DNA from: Arabidopsis thaliana
Lineage: Eukaryota > Streptophyta > Magnoliopsida > Brassicales > Brassicaceae
NCBI RefSeq assembly: GCF_000001735.4
Contig: NC_003075.7
Coordinates: forward strand, 15,191,001 to 15,255,000
Direction: 5' to 3'
Length of the DNA stretch: 64,000 bases
The notes below the pieces were generated by a model. The model worked only from the letters and a program-made list of their open reading frames with translations. It did no database searches and was not told where the DNA came from. This document shows positions 1 to 12,151 of the stretch, piece after piece. The position numbers and the translations under genes were made by a program. Position 1 is the stretch's first letter. The number at the start of each line of letters is the position of its first letter.

Positions 1-318
1 CAGTGTCTTTAAGACTTTAAACTCTGTTTGAGGTTCTGTTGTAATGAATGACCCGATCTTTCTGTTTTAAACGGATATCGTGTTTCTTATGGCTATGGTT
101 TTAATTCCTCTGTTCTCGAATCGATCCAGTAGAAATGTTAGCCATCTTCTCCGAAATTGATTTTCAGTTCTTTTTTAGTGACCAAGAGTTTATGGTGAAA
201 AAACATCGTTCAAAATAGTAATCACAACCTTTTATATGCTTGACACGTGGCGGGACAAGGGACACTTGAACTTCTACTCAGTCGCAGGAACTGGACGGAG
301 TAGGAGAGACAAAGAAGG

Positions 319-1337
319 ATGAGTATGTTGTCAGGGAAAGCTGCTTACGATCTCTTTGTCTATGGCAGTCTCCAGGAACCCGAAGTCGTATACGTGCTTC
401 TTAATCGCGTCCCTGACCATGTCTCCGCCGTACTCTCCGGCTTGTGCGTTTATCTCTGACTCTATCTGTCTTGATTTCGTTCGTTTTTGGATCCAATTGA
501 TGTTTTGATTAACGGCGATTCTGGGATATCAGTCACAGGTTTAGACTCAAAGGCCGTGTCTATCCAACAATTCTACCGGACGGTACCGGAAAAGTCAACG
601 GAAAGGTTCATTAATCATCCCTGATTCCCTTTTTCACATTCGTTTCTTTGTATGTACTATGTATGTAGAAGGATGGAAAACACTAGGACAAGCCATAGAG
701 GAACGTTAAGGCCATTGTTCTTTTGTGTTATTGTGTAGAGACGATTTTGTTGCCCTCCTTGTTTAGTGTATACTGTTAATATTGAGATTTTTCAAAATTT
801 TGAAGTACTGTGTTGGTCTTGCAGGTGCTAAAGGGCATAACAGATGATGAACTGAAGATGTTAGATGAGTTTGAAGATGTTGAATATGACAGAAAGACTG
901 TTGAAGTAATGCTGACGGTAATTACATTTTTGACTGGAACAACTAATTCTTACATATTGGATTAGGTTTTATTAAGATAAGATTCTGATTAAAACCTTTT
1001 GATGCTTTGTCATCTGCAGGATACTTCAGAGAAGCTGCAAGTCGAAACATATGTATGGAAGAACAAAGATGATCCGGATCTTTATGGAGAATGGGATTTC
1101 GAGGTTTGTAATCTTATACCATATTCTAGCTTATTGTTTTTAGTCTGTGAAAGGTTCAAATCTTTATAAATGTTCACACTGTGTTAGGAATGGAGACAAC
1201 ATGACAAGGAAGATTTCGTAACAGCGACCAAGAAGTTTCTGGAAAATAGGAGATTACCAGAAGCAAAGACGAGGATGGACACATTCAAAACATTCTTTAA
1301 GCAGGATCTTGAGAATGGGAAACCTCTGGACTCTTGA
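319..1337 (+). CDS. AIG2-like protein (gamma-glutamylcyclotransferase fold)
   Basis: Five exons are supported by GT-AG sites and continuous frame: 319-443, 539-605, 825-917, 1020-1103 and 1188-1337, giving 172 aa. The N-terminus carries the YGSL signature (residues 15-18) that forms the substrate pocket in the AIG2/GGCT fold. The segment DELKMLDEFEDVEY (residues 72-85) is the acidic region where the family's catalytic Glu lies (Glu79 or Glu81). Family members cleave gamma-glutamyl amino acids or amines, but the plant AIG2-like branch is biochemically poorly defined and was named for induction by an avirulence gene, so the substrate is uncertain. The protein has no targeting peptide and is probably cytosolic. 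The length is normal for the family. ATG at 319 was chosen because it begins just upstream of the conserved YGSL motif; Met3 is an alternative start. In A. thaliana this corresponds, from memory, to AT4G31310. Confidence 0.9.
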
Positions 1338-2992
1338 TGATACTTGCACTTATACTAGAGTGACTGCTATTGCTTCACTTGAAATAAGACTTGTGGAACA
1401 ATGCTTCTTGGCATGTTTTGAAGAAATCGAATGTTCATGACTTTTGTGAAACTACTAGCGAGAACTGAATTGGGCTTGCATGATCATTTAATCAGACGAA
1501 CTCGTATGAGTTATGATTTGTAATTTCATTGAAAAGTTACTGTGTTTTTACAAATGATGAGTGCCTTAGAAAATAAGCATATCTATTGTTTCTCTAATTG
1601 TCTTTTAGCTCATAACTTTGAATACCAATCTTCTTAAAAGCAGTAAACTATGAGTCATGGACGTTCAGTCACAATAAATTTTTAAGATTCCGAGGCCTAT
1701 GGTTTGTTCATGTTAGATCTCTTGCTGGATCTTGCTGTCTTTGATATAACCTGCATTTCCTTCTAGTTGCTCATATAATCATAACTATTCAGTATCCTCG
1801 AGATCAGGTTCAGGAGATGATTACACATGTGTTATTGAGTGATTGCTTTAGATGGTGGTAAGTCTCAGGGTGCAGATGTCATGTGACTTTTCCGTTTTAT
1901 CAGATCTCACTGCTTAAGCTTTGACTTTGACCATCCCTTAAACCAGGTGATCACAGAGGACATATCATTCCATGAATGCCTCCTTCTCTCTCTCTCTTGA
2001 ATCTTGATTGATTTTGGGAGGATACCAAGATCATTCCTTTTCGATTTTGCCGTACTCTGTTAAGAGACTAATCGTTAATTGCATGTGACTCTGTTATAAT
2101 ATTCACTAATTAAGATACTTATTATAGCATTAGTTTCGGTTGTAAAAGCATAGGATACTGTACGTTGTTAATCTAAATAGTTTAACAACCAGAGTCTCTA
2201 CTTGATGATTAAAAAGTACATTTCCGTAGGTACTCATCTTCTTACACTATTATTTTTATTGGATGTTAATTACTCTAGTAGTTTATGTTAACTCTGTGAT
2301 TACTTGGCATAACTGCAACATCAATACACATGGCTAGTTCCCGGAAAAGGTGTAAAATGCATAACATGAACCTTTTGCTTTCTTTTTTTTGTAACAAAGT
2401 CTCCTAAGCCTAACCCTGGAACCTAAAACTGCCTTATGAATAGCAAATTTGTCAATGGCTTAAGTTAAGTCTAGCCACTATAGTATACTTAACATGGCAC
2501 CACCACAAGTTGGTTCAGTCTTTTTAATTGATATGGAAATTTAGGCTGTTTTGGGTCTGATTTCTACTTAAGAGTTTAAAGGACAAACGAAGATGTTGGA
2601 AAAGGAAACTGAAACCTGTAAATAAATTTGCTTAAAGCTGTAAATCATTCTTACACTAGCCATGTAATACATTCTCTTCTAGAGTTATCTACTGAGATGA
2701 AGGATTGACTTTTATGATATTTCAAAATAACAGATATCTTTAAAGGGGGAGATTGTATTGTGGTCTTACATTTATATGTTTCAAATTTCAACCAAAGAGG
2801 ATTGTTTGGTCTGTTTCAAATGATCCGTTTGTACATTCCATTATTCAAAAATCTCTCTATATCTCACTCTTTTTCTCATTGAAGTTGCATAGTACACAAA
2901 GTCCAAACCCCCAAGGGAAAAAGTGGGAACATGGGGAAGAGGAAGAAGAATGGTTCAAAGCAACAAGCAAATCAAAACATAACAAAAAAAAA
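1338..2992. other. Intergenic spacer, AIG2-like to SAUR (convergent)
   Basis: The AIG2-like gene (+) and the SAUR gene (-) converge here, so this stretch should hold both 3' UTRs and spacer. It is AT-rich with no long open frame of coding character. Apparent short frames near 2753 to 3310 are the antisense shadow of the SAUR gene. I see no tRNA, hairpin gene or transposon end. Confidence 0.6.
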
Positions 2993-3562
2993 CTATCTGC
3001 ACATTGGGCTGTGAGGTTGGTGAGATGGTGTCCTCGGGCAATCCGAAGGATGACGATAACTCATCACTTCCTCACTTGTGGCATTGAATCTGCACTCTTG
3101 AGTGGTCAGGTACGCATCACTCTTGTTGTCCTCCATTATCTTCAAAATGCTCTCGAACACAGCAACTTCACAAGGAATCCTCAAGATACCAGCTTGTTCA
3201 AACCCAAACTCTTCTTCTGCTTCACGCAACAGCACATGGAAAGCTTGGTGGCTAAGGTACTCTGTTGGTATCTTGTATCTTTTCTCCTCCTTCCCCACCG
3301 AGACAGCTAAGTAGCCTTTAGGAATAGCTGTTGTGTCTGTGAAGGATAGTGTTCTCTTCAGAAACTTGATGCTCTTGCTTCCACTTCCACTTCCACTTCC
3401 ATTGTTGTTGATGTTGATGCTGATGTTGTTGTTGCTGTCATCTACGTTGTCGATCTTGTTGTTGTTGGCTTGTTTTGATGCGTGTGCAACTTTTCGCCAT
3501 TTCTTGAGGATCTGTTGAAGCTTAACGATCTCTCTGATTTTGTTTGACTTCTTGGCCTCCAT
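2993..3562 (-). CDS. SAUR37: SAUR-like auxin-responsive protein
   Basis: Intronless 189-aa ORF on the minus strand. The SAUR core occupies about residues 75-145, with PKGYLAVSVGKEEKRYKIP followed by the YLSHQAFHVLLREAEEEFGF helix and a conserved IPCEV segment. The N-terminus is basic (KKSNKIREIVKLQQILKKWR) and is followed by a low-complexity Asn/Ser/Gly linker (about residues 30-62, including GSGSGSGS). That linker makes it longer than the 90-110 aa of typical SAURs, as in the long SAUR36/37/38 type. SAURs commonly bind and inhibit PP2C.D phosphatases and so activate plasma-membrane H+-ATPase and cell expansion; that role is inferred from family only. Start at 3562 has a good context, and a TATA-like box and an auxin-type hexamer lie upstream. 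Matches my memory of AT4G31320. Confidence 0.9.
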   Translation of the reverse strand: MEAKKSNKIREIVKLQQILKKWRKVAHASKQANNNKIDNVDDSNNNISININNNGSGSGSGSKSIKFLKRTLSFTDTTAIPKGYLAVSVGKEEKRYKIPTEYLSHQAFHVLLREAEEEFGFEQAGILRIPCEVAVFESILKIMEDNKSDAYLTTQECRFNATSEEVMSYRHPSDCPRTPSHQPHSPMCR

Positions 3563-3635
3563 GGCGGAAACTAAAGAAGAAGAAGAAGAAACTGGCTCTG
3601 TTCTTGGTGTTTCTATCTCTGTGTGTTGTGTAATG

Positions 3636-3675
3636 GAGACATGGTGGGTTTTTGGAGATTAGGGAGATATATAGA
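3636..3675 (-). promoter_or_regulatory. Candidate SAUR core promoter with TATA and AuxRE hexamer
   Basis: Reading the minus strand, a TATATAT box lies near 3667-3674, about 105 bp upstream of the SAUR start codon. The hexamer TGTCTC (minus strand, 3641-3636) is the classic auxin-response-factor half site and lies about 75 bp before the ATG, so it may be at or just inside the transcribed leader. A single TGTCTC is common by chance; its position before a SAUR gene is the only reason to list it. Confidence 0.45.
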
Positions 3676-3679
3676 GGTG

Positions 3680-6600
3680 CTGATGACATTTGGGAATCTT
3701 GTTTTAATTAATTTATAGATTAGTTTTGAAATTAAATGTCTAAAATATTCGACTAACCATATGCTTTTGATTTTCTTATTAACCAAGTTGGAAACCTCTA
3801 GTTAATGGTATTACATCTTGTTTGACCTTCTCTTAACTTAAGTCGTTATTAAGGCCATGTTTGTTTATGCTTTTGGAATTGCGTTTCAAATTCGCAAGTA
3901 CTTAACACTTTTGTTATTGACAACACCACAATAAATTCAGATTTATATTCTTTGATAACAAAAAAAAAGAAAAGAAAAGATGAGATTTATATTTAGTTTA
4001 CTCTTTCAGCCATTTTATCGTCGTAAAAATTGTAAAATAAAATATTGAATGCAAAATATTATTTTTATGTAGAATCCTAATAAGATTTTCATTCGAGATG
4101 ATGACTCTTTCTGTTCATTCATTTCGAACAAATTCCTACTTTCTTTTGAATCAGTTACATTTGTTTAAACTTATTGGACTATAATATCATCGGATGAAAT
4201 GAATTATGAGCTTTTAACTAAGAATTTGGTACTGAGTGATTAGTCTATTTCTGTTACATATTAATTAATGTTGGTGCGTACCTAACATTTTTCATATTTT
4301 ACATCTGTGTTTCATCGTTTTGATCCACATGAATAAATAAATAAAAAGTTTATATTTATACATATATCTTTGAAACAAACAACCCTGTTAGACTTACGTT
4401 CTTTCTTTACAATATTTAGTTTTAAATAGAGATAAATTACATATGGTCTACCTAAAATATACATTGAATCTTGAAACGATAATTGTTTACTTATAGTATA
4501 ATAGAAAGAGAATTTTAAAATAGTCTTACTGTCATACGTACTGAATAAATACTAGAAGCTAAAAGAAATAACTTCGAATGTAAGAAAGAAAGTGAAGTGG
4601 TAGTGTTGTTGTGGTCAGAGAAAAGAAAAGAAACACGAAACATGGGGAAGGCTTCAGTTTCCAAAGCAAACGGCTTCACACAGTTTCAGTTCACATGAAT
4701 CTAAGCAGTTGGATCTCCCACACTCTTTTCCTTTTCCAAAACTATATAGTACTAGTATATAATAGAATTTAGATTTGCTTTTTTCCTAATTTTAGTGTTA
4801 ACGACAAAAAAAAGAGTATTTAATAGTATTATTAGTAATTTACTTTTACCGACGCATCTCAGAAGTTCCAATTCGAACAAGGAGGAGTAGGACCGTGCCG
4901 GTAAAGAGCCTCAGTTTCCACGTTACTGTTCGGGTTTTAACTGAACCACCCCATGTGAACTTTTTTACTGTTCAGATTTTAGTTTATTGATAGAGTGGTG
5001 TTTATTTCTCCTAATCCGATCATTTTATTTTCCAAATAAGAACAGCTTTGCTTTAATCCATCGGTACTAATATATAATTCGGTGATATTTTTACGATATA
5101 ATAAAACTAGAGGTTTAAGAAAGATAGCATTTCTAAGTAAATCAACGAAGAGAATTTGAAATATATATACCCAAAATAATGATTGGTTACAACGACTAAA
5201 TCATATGATTTGAATTATATTCGAATTGGTTTAATTTTCTTATGATATCAAGAATAAAGTCGGCTTATTATTACATAAAATGCATACTAAAAAGTTGACG
5301 CCGATTTGATATATTAAGAAACTTATTTTTAATGCCTGCCTATTCAATATTATAGCATTTAAGTTTTCAGACTGGCGATCGTTGCATGCATGTGCTGGTG
5401 ATGAACTAGCGGGGAAGCAATGAATATATCAGCAAAGATTACGCATAAAGCATAGATTATTTTATAAATTTAAATAATAATATTATTTTATCAAAATATA
5501 TTAGTACTGTTTATAATAACGAGTTTATTAGGCTATATTATATAAATGGAACTGTAAATAAAGAAATCATTAAACCCCAAAATTTAACTCTAAATTTGTG
5601 ATTCGGCGACTAACGTTATAATGCACCAGAAATATCATTATTGAAATATCTTACTATTTATCAGTAGTTTGGTTATTGTCACCTGGTCTTATGTTGTTGT
5701 TAATTATTTGATCATCATTAGAAAAGAATACAAGTAGTATAGCACATACGTATAATAATTTTAGTGTTGTAAAAGATGTAGTTGAATATGATGGGTCATG
5801 GGTGTAGCAAGTAGCAACAACTATATTAAAACTAAACTAATGAATATTTGTTGTGTTAATTATCACATAATTATATGTTGTTTTTTAGTTTTCTACAACT
5901 CGCAGACGAACATATTCGGGTTTTAACTTGGATTAAAAGTACGTAGTAGATAACAACACATATCATATACTTGATATTATTATATTGAGATTTAAATTTT
6001 GAAAAAATGAATGTGAAAGTTTAATCAATTCACCGGTGGGTCAACTGCTGGAGAAAGCATCGTCCACCGATTTTTGTCTACCCCCGTCGTCGTAACTGCT
6101 ATCCACGAGACCATAGGCCACCAATCCACCTTATACTTTAACATTAAACAATCAATCTCTAAATGATTAATACGTGGTAGTGGCCCGTACAACATGGCCT
6201 ATATCACAATACACGTTCTTCCTTTTTTGTACGCATTAGTAAATTAGTTTTTAAAATAATTACTTATGCTAAGAGTTTAGTTGCTCCAAATTCATCAAAT
6301 GATTAGATACTTACTTCGCCATTCGAGTACTATACGAGAGTTCTATAATCTTGAAGGGGTTAGTAGGTTGTATTCCGTACATACTTCATGATATTAAAAA
6401 ATGTAAAACATAAATTAATGAAAATATGAATTTAATTATGTTGTAAAATGGTACTAACCACCATGAAGAGACAAACATAAATGATTGAGCACCTATGAAT
6501 AATTAAGAAAATGTACCTTAATTAAAATCGGAAAAACTAGCTGGCTTTTATTCCCTGATTTCTCTACGTGCCATAAATCAATAATGATTTTCATGATTGT

Positions 6601-9600
6601 TATTGGTTTAGATGATTAATTATTTGTAAATTGTAGTATATAAAATCTCCTTATTATATGATACACACTTCAATTCCGTTTAATTTTAACATGATCATGC
6701 ATTTGCCTTTATTTGATCTGATTGCCAATGTCTTCAAGATTTGATTTGCTGTTTTACAAAATGGATAAATGTATGATACGTACGCTAGCAGACTAAAAGA
6801 AGGAAAGAATGGATGTATAATAACACCTCAGCAGTGAAAAAAACCCACCTTCAAACAATCCATTCAAGGCCTCAACCTATATTTGCTGATAAAAGGAAAA
6901 TAAAAGTGAAGAAATAATAACGATATACTACCAAGTATCCTACCCAATTTTGTTGCTGAACAATTTTAGCTTTATCATGTCTTTAGCTACCTCAATAAAG
7001 AAACTAGGCCCTGAAGGTTGTAACAAGCAAATCCTTTTTTCTTAATTGAAAACCCTAATTTTACAACTCCGAAGCCCAAATTATCTTTGTACTTTATATT
7101 ATACTGGGCTATAATAAACGGATATTAAACACACGGTTTTTTCAGAGACTTTTGAAAGTTAATAACTCAAATTAATGGTACCCAATGAAATAGTCGCGCA
7201 GCTGCAAGTATGTAGACGTGTGTCAAGTCTCCAAAAGAAATGGTTAAATACGTCACTATGCATCAGTCTATTTATGATTTAACCAAAAGCATGGACCGAG
7301 TAACATGAAAGTCAAGACAATAACCGATTACCTTTTATTAGAAAACTGTCTATATCCTCAATGAGGTTTATCTCCAAGTTTTCCATCTTTCTCAAATACG
7401 GTGACGTTTTTTGACTTCGCATACGACCAAAATTTCTAACTATACTATACTATACTATTGTGATTGCAAGATCTTCTTTCGTTTGATTTTGGTTTCTTGT
7501 GATTCAAAATATGAAGATTTTATGTAGAACGATTTTTTTTCTTTTTCTTTTTATACCGAACTATTCTATAAGATTGCGCTGATACTTGACTCAGTTTGAG
7601 ATTTTTTTTTTTCTTTTTTTTTTTGCCAAACATACATTTTTCAAAATAAAATAATGGTCCAATGAGTTTCAGAGTTTAAGATAAACTTATTTTACCTGTT
7701 GATAAAAAAATTCCTTTTAGTTTCACTTTTAAGACTTAAGTTGCCAAAGAAAGTATATTATTACTGATCAACAGCATTACTTTTAAAATTGGGTTCCACA
7801 AATGAGAGCATATAATTCCTTATGTGGGAAACAGGATTCGATCATCAACGCCTAATACACACAATGTCGGATCTGTGGCGAATGACTAAGCCAAAGAACA
7901 ATGACGCATTATCATTAAGTCGATCTCCAAGCAACAAAAAAAAATATGATTCATACCGTACGTCTATGCAAGAAAGGTTTATTTTATTTGTCAGATGAGC
8001 AATCGATGGTAACACAATTTTTGAGTCAATTCGTTTTTTTTTTCCTGCTGGAATGCATAGTATTTGCGTATTTGATGATCTTTAAGATAAGCACACTCTA
8101 AAAAACAAACTCTAGTCCTCTCAGAATAGATATGAACCGAATGTATAATCCAATCACTTCGTTGGTATATAAAGATACTTAGGAGCACATTGCTTATGGG
8201 ACGAGGCAGCAAAGGAATTTGTCTAGTGAGGGACAAGTATCTAAAAAAAGGTATACAACGACACATCGTTTAGTTTAGCTTAGTAAGCAAATCTTCAGAT
8301 TTATTTATTCACGATTTTATGCTACATATCTATAAATCTGACACGTACGCATTAAAGACAAACATCTTATGCTACTATATATGATTAATCATAGACATGT
8401 GCTATAATTAACCCTTGTGTTCTAAATATGTGTCTCTTTATAAAAAAAAAATATATATATATATATACTTGTATATATCACATATGTGAAATTGTCTATA
8501 ATAAGATTTATTTTTTTTTGGTAAAATTTTAAGTAATAAGTTTATATTTGCGATTTTTTCTTACCGCTTTTAACTATTCCAGTATTGTTTATCACTTTTT
8601 TATACATCCTTCAAAAATATTATATCGTTTGTGTCACCGATCGTATATATGTCATGATAATAGTTTTTCTTGTTCATTATGTGATGCATAAAATTCACGT
8701 CACACAATTTGACAGGATATGATGAAACAGTTTTAGTGAAAACAATCACAAACATTGATATGAAAAAACTACGTCCAAATAATAACAAGAACGCAGCCAA
8801 CTTGCCTATTCAAGAAACTATAGTGCTCTATAAATAATACATTTTGAAATTATTAAAGAACCCAATATATATATTCCTCGATGATTGATCTAGCTTTTGA
8901 AGTTTCCTTTAGTTCTAACTAATGAGGATATAAAGAAGGAGCACTATCAAGTTTGAATTACAAAGGACTCAAATTAGGAACCAAGCCGCACTTCCCGTCC
9001 AAGAACGTCACAACAAAATTAAGCTTGACACTCTTAAACAATTATTGCATCTCTATTTTTACTTTATTCTCATTTTGATTCGTCAAATATAGCAATGACA
9101 GATTCAAAAAATCAGTCCATTTCTACAGCTAAAATACTTTCAAGATAATTAGAATCATGTAAGTATAACCACAAGCATGGATAAAACAGAACCAAAGTTA
9201 AACCAATTCATCAAAATGACTAAACAAACTGGCCCCTTTTCATTTAAACCGGAACAATTCTTGTTATTCATTTAAGAATTAACTGGTAGTTTTTGTAAAA
9301 AAATGCAATTTATTAGATGAATAATGTCATTCGTTTTAATAGAATGTTCATTGCAATGCTGTCATAAATGAAATAAATATGCCCATTCATTTTTTCTGCG
9401 TTTGGAAAGTGGAAGAATTTTTCAAGAGGATCGGTCATTCATGCATGTAATGATGCAACGGAATAAGAATAACCAAACATTCGATCGAAAGTACTTAAAT
9501 ACCTAAATGTGCTTGTCTTAAAATATATCTAAGATATAGGATTCAAGATATCTGAATATCATATATAAAAAATGAACATACAGATACAGTGAATATTTGA

Positions 9601-10276
9601 ATTTATGAAATATGGGATTGCTCGATTGGAAAAGTACCATAGTCCATTAGTCCGAGTAAAGGTTTTAAAAGCTTATCCGAATCTAAAGAAATGTACGAAT
9701 TTTGGCTTAGAATCTCTTAATTACAACAAAAAAAAGTTATTAGGTATTAAATTTTTCACCTGATATTGGTGATTTGCTATATACATCTGATTTAGATAGA
9801 AAACAAAAGTTATACTTTGAGATAAATCCAAAACCCTATATTCTGGGGCTCTATAAATGTTATTAATTACCGTCTCTTTGTAGCGCTTACTCCACACAAA
9901 ATTGTAATATTTAAAAGATTTAAAAACACCAAAAAGAGATAAGTTAGTGTGAATTGTGGAAGTAACAGCTAGAATTCCAACGTGAAGGACGATAGTGAAT
10001 GAAACACCCAAAACCAATTAAACTTAGTCATGATGAGAGGGATGCATGAAACTAATCGGCGATGGTTAAAGGTCAGCCTCATCTCATGTCTGTGTCTTAT
10101 CTCATATATGATAATCACCCACAATATCTGTATATGGTCCTCGTCAGATTTCACTCATTTTGTATCCTCGAGAAATTATGCAGTACTACTAGTTACTTAT
10201 TGGCAGATTTTTTATTGCTCCATTTCCATAGTATATATAATATCATTTAATTTGTAAGATATATTAGTGTTTTTGA

Positions 10277-10312
<36 letters not shown>

Positions 10313-11353
10313 AGAAGAAGATATATTAGTGTTGTCTATCAACATTTATCTGTCGGATTCACCAGGTATTAGGAAAGAAGCCCGACTATTTGTTTCGAAA
10401 TTTTATTGTATGTCACATGAATACGTTTCAACGTGATGCATATGTTATTAATGTATACATAGATACATACATCATGTTGATATCCTTTCAAGAATATCTA
10501 GATCATAAATTCATAATAGATATGTTCATAGCTAGAATTAGAAGAATACTTTACTAGAAAATGAAATGAAAATGATTAGCTATCTGATAAAATGATTAAA
10601 AAAAAAAAGTCTACTGAAGGAGGATGATAAAGTTTAAGTGTTGAGATTTTATTCAAGTTATGTAGTATACAAAAAAGGGGATAGTTTTAGACTTTTAGTA
10701 GTACGAATAGCTAATCTTCTAAATTAATTGCTATCTATTACACTACACTATCAATAACTAAAAATGAATAAATCTAGTGCAGTTTATTCAATAAAAATGT
10801 CACGAATTTTACATAAGTTGTAAACATCCATCTATTAAAACATAATCACACAACATCTATTTTGTTGGAATACCATAAACTTTTACTTGACGGCTACATA
10901 AACATGATACATGATTAACATAGGCCTTTTAAAAAAGCAAATATATATGACTAGAAGAAGAAAGCAAAAGAAATGGTAGAAGACAGAAATCAAAAGCGTG
11001 CAAGAATTATATATACTATGATATGGGCTCCAACTAGAGATCACTTGTTGACAAAGAAGAAGAAAAAAAGAGAGAGAGATCACTTTGGAAATAACAATGG
11101 CGAACAAAAGGACAAATATATGCCACGTCATCCCTCTCCATCCACCTTTATGTCATTTCTCAAAAAAACAAATTTTTTTTATCCGATTCATTATCAAAAA
11201 ATAAAATTAAAAAAAAACAATTATTTTAAATTATTTGGTTAGTGTTTCATTATAATTTTTCTTATAAATAGGGTCTTTAAACCTTCCAAGAAGTCATATA
11301 GAAAACGGCTTCATAAAAAGAAGATAGAACTTGGATAAGTTTAGAAGATAGAA
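3680..11353. other. Long AT-rich spacer with no supportable gene
   Basis: About 7.7 kb between the SAUR and DUF599 genes. Both strands show only short frames full of stops and lacking coding bias, and I see no tRNA or rRNA. Local features are a run of TA dinucleotides near 8451-8466, an RY-type CATGCATG near 5385, a more GC-rich patch at about 6020-6130 (ACCGGTGGGTC and CCACCG words) and a long poly(A) tract at 10278-10310. TATA-like ATAAATAGGG at about 11266 probably belongs to the DUF599 promoter. An unannotated noncoding transcript cannot be excluded by eye. Confidence 0.6.
10256..10333. repeat. Poly(A) tract bounded by 16-bp direct repeats
   Basis: The 16-mer AAGATATATTAGTGTT occurs at 10256-10271 and again, identically, at 10318-10333. 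Between the copies are TTTGAC, 33 consecutive A residues (10278-10310) and GAAGAAG. Perfect 16-bp direct repeats flanking a poly(A) run are the usual scar of LINE-driven target-primed retroposition, here with almost no body upstream of the tail. Replication slippage around a microsatellite is the alternative. Confidence 0.6.
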
Positions 11354-12151
11354 ATGGAATGGAGAGAATGTTATTTAGATGTGATATTGGTGCCGCTAGG
11401 GCTAATGGTGTATGCATCTTACCATGTTTACTTGTGGCATAAGTTACGAACACAGCCTCTCACCACTATCATCGGCACTAACGCTAGAGCTCGCCGATTC
11501 TGGGTCGCTTCCATCATCAAGGTAACTTCAATTTTCTTATATAAACATCTTCACACACATAAATATATGATTTTAATTTTATGTATTTGATTAAATTAGG
11601 ACAACGACAAGAAGAACATCTTGGCCGTTCAAACGCTTAGAAACTGCATAATGGGGTCGACTTTGATGGCAACAACATCGATCCTCCTCTGCGCTGGTCT
11701 AGCTGCGGTTTTAAGCAGCACATATGCAGTGAAGAAGCCTCTAAACGACGCTGTTTTTGGAGCTCGCGGAGAGTTCATGGTGGCTCTCAAGTACGTCACG
11801 ATACTCACCATATTCCTCTTCTCCTTCTTCTCTCACTCTCTCTCAATTCGTTTCATCAACCAAGTTAACATCCTCATCAACACTCCTTTTCCTCCTGAGG
11901 AGTTGGAGGACGAGATGATGATGACCGCGGAGGAGTACGTGGCGGAGTTGCTAGAGAGAGGGTTTATTTTGAATACTGTGGGGAATCGGTTGTTCTACGC
12001 GGCTTTGCCGTTGATGCTTTGGATATTTGGACCGGTGCTTGTGTTTTTGTGCTCGGTCGTGATGGTTCCTCTACTTTACAACCTCGATTTCTTCTTCTTC
12101 GGTAAAGAAAGAAGAAAACTTGATCAAAAGTCTAGTTTTGGATCTGTGTAA
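11354..12151 (+). CDS. DUF599 family membrane protein
   Basis: Two exons, 11354-11521 and 11600-12151, joined by a clean GT-AG intron in phase 0, give 239 aa. Hydrophobic segments at about residues 7-25, 77-97, 116-137 and 205-232 suggest four membrane spans. The conserved DUF599 features are the N-terminal YHVYLWHKLRTQP stretch, the basic loop with NARARRFWV, and the long hydrophilic loop between spans three and four. The biochemical function of DUF599 proteins is unknown to me, and nothing in the neighbourhood suggests one. The length is normal for the plant family. ATG at 11354 is preceded by TATA-like sequence about 90 bp upstream. Corresponds from memory to AT4G31330. Confidence 0.88.

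Noticed and set aside
2753-3310. 185-codon + strand ORF
   Set aside because: Antisense to the SAUR coding region and without protein-like composition; the minus-strand SAUR is clearly the real gene.
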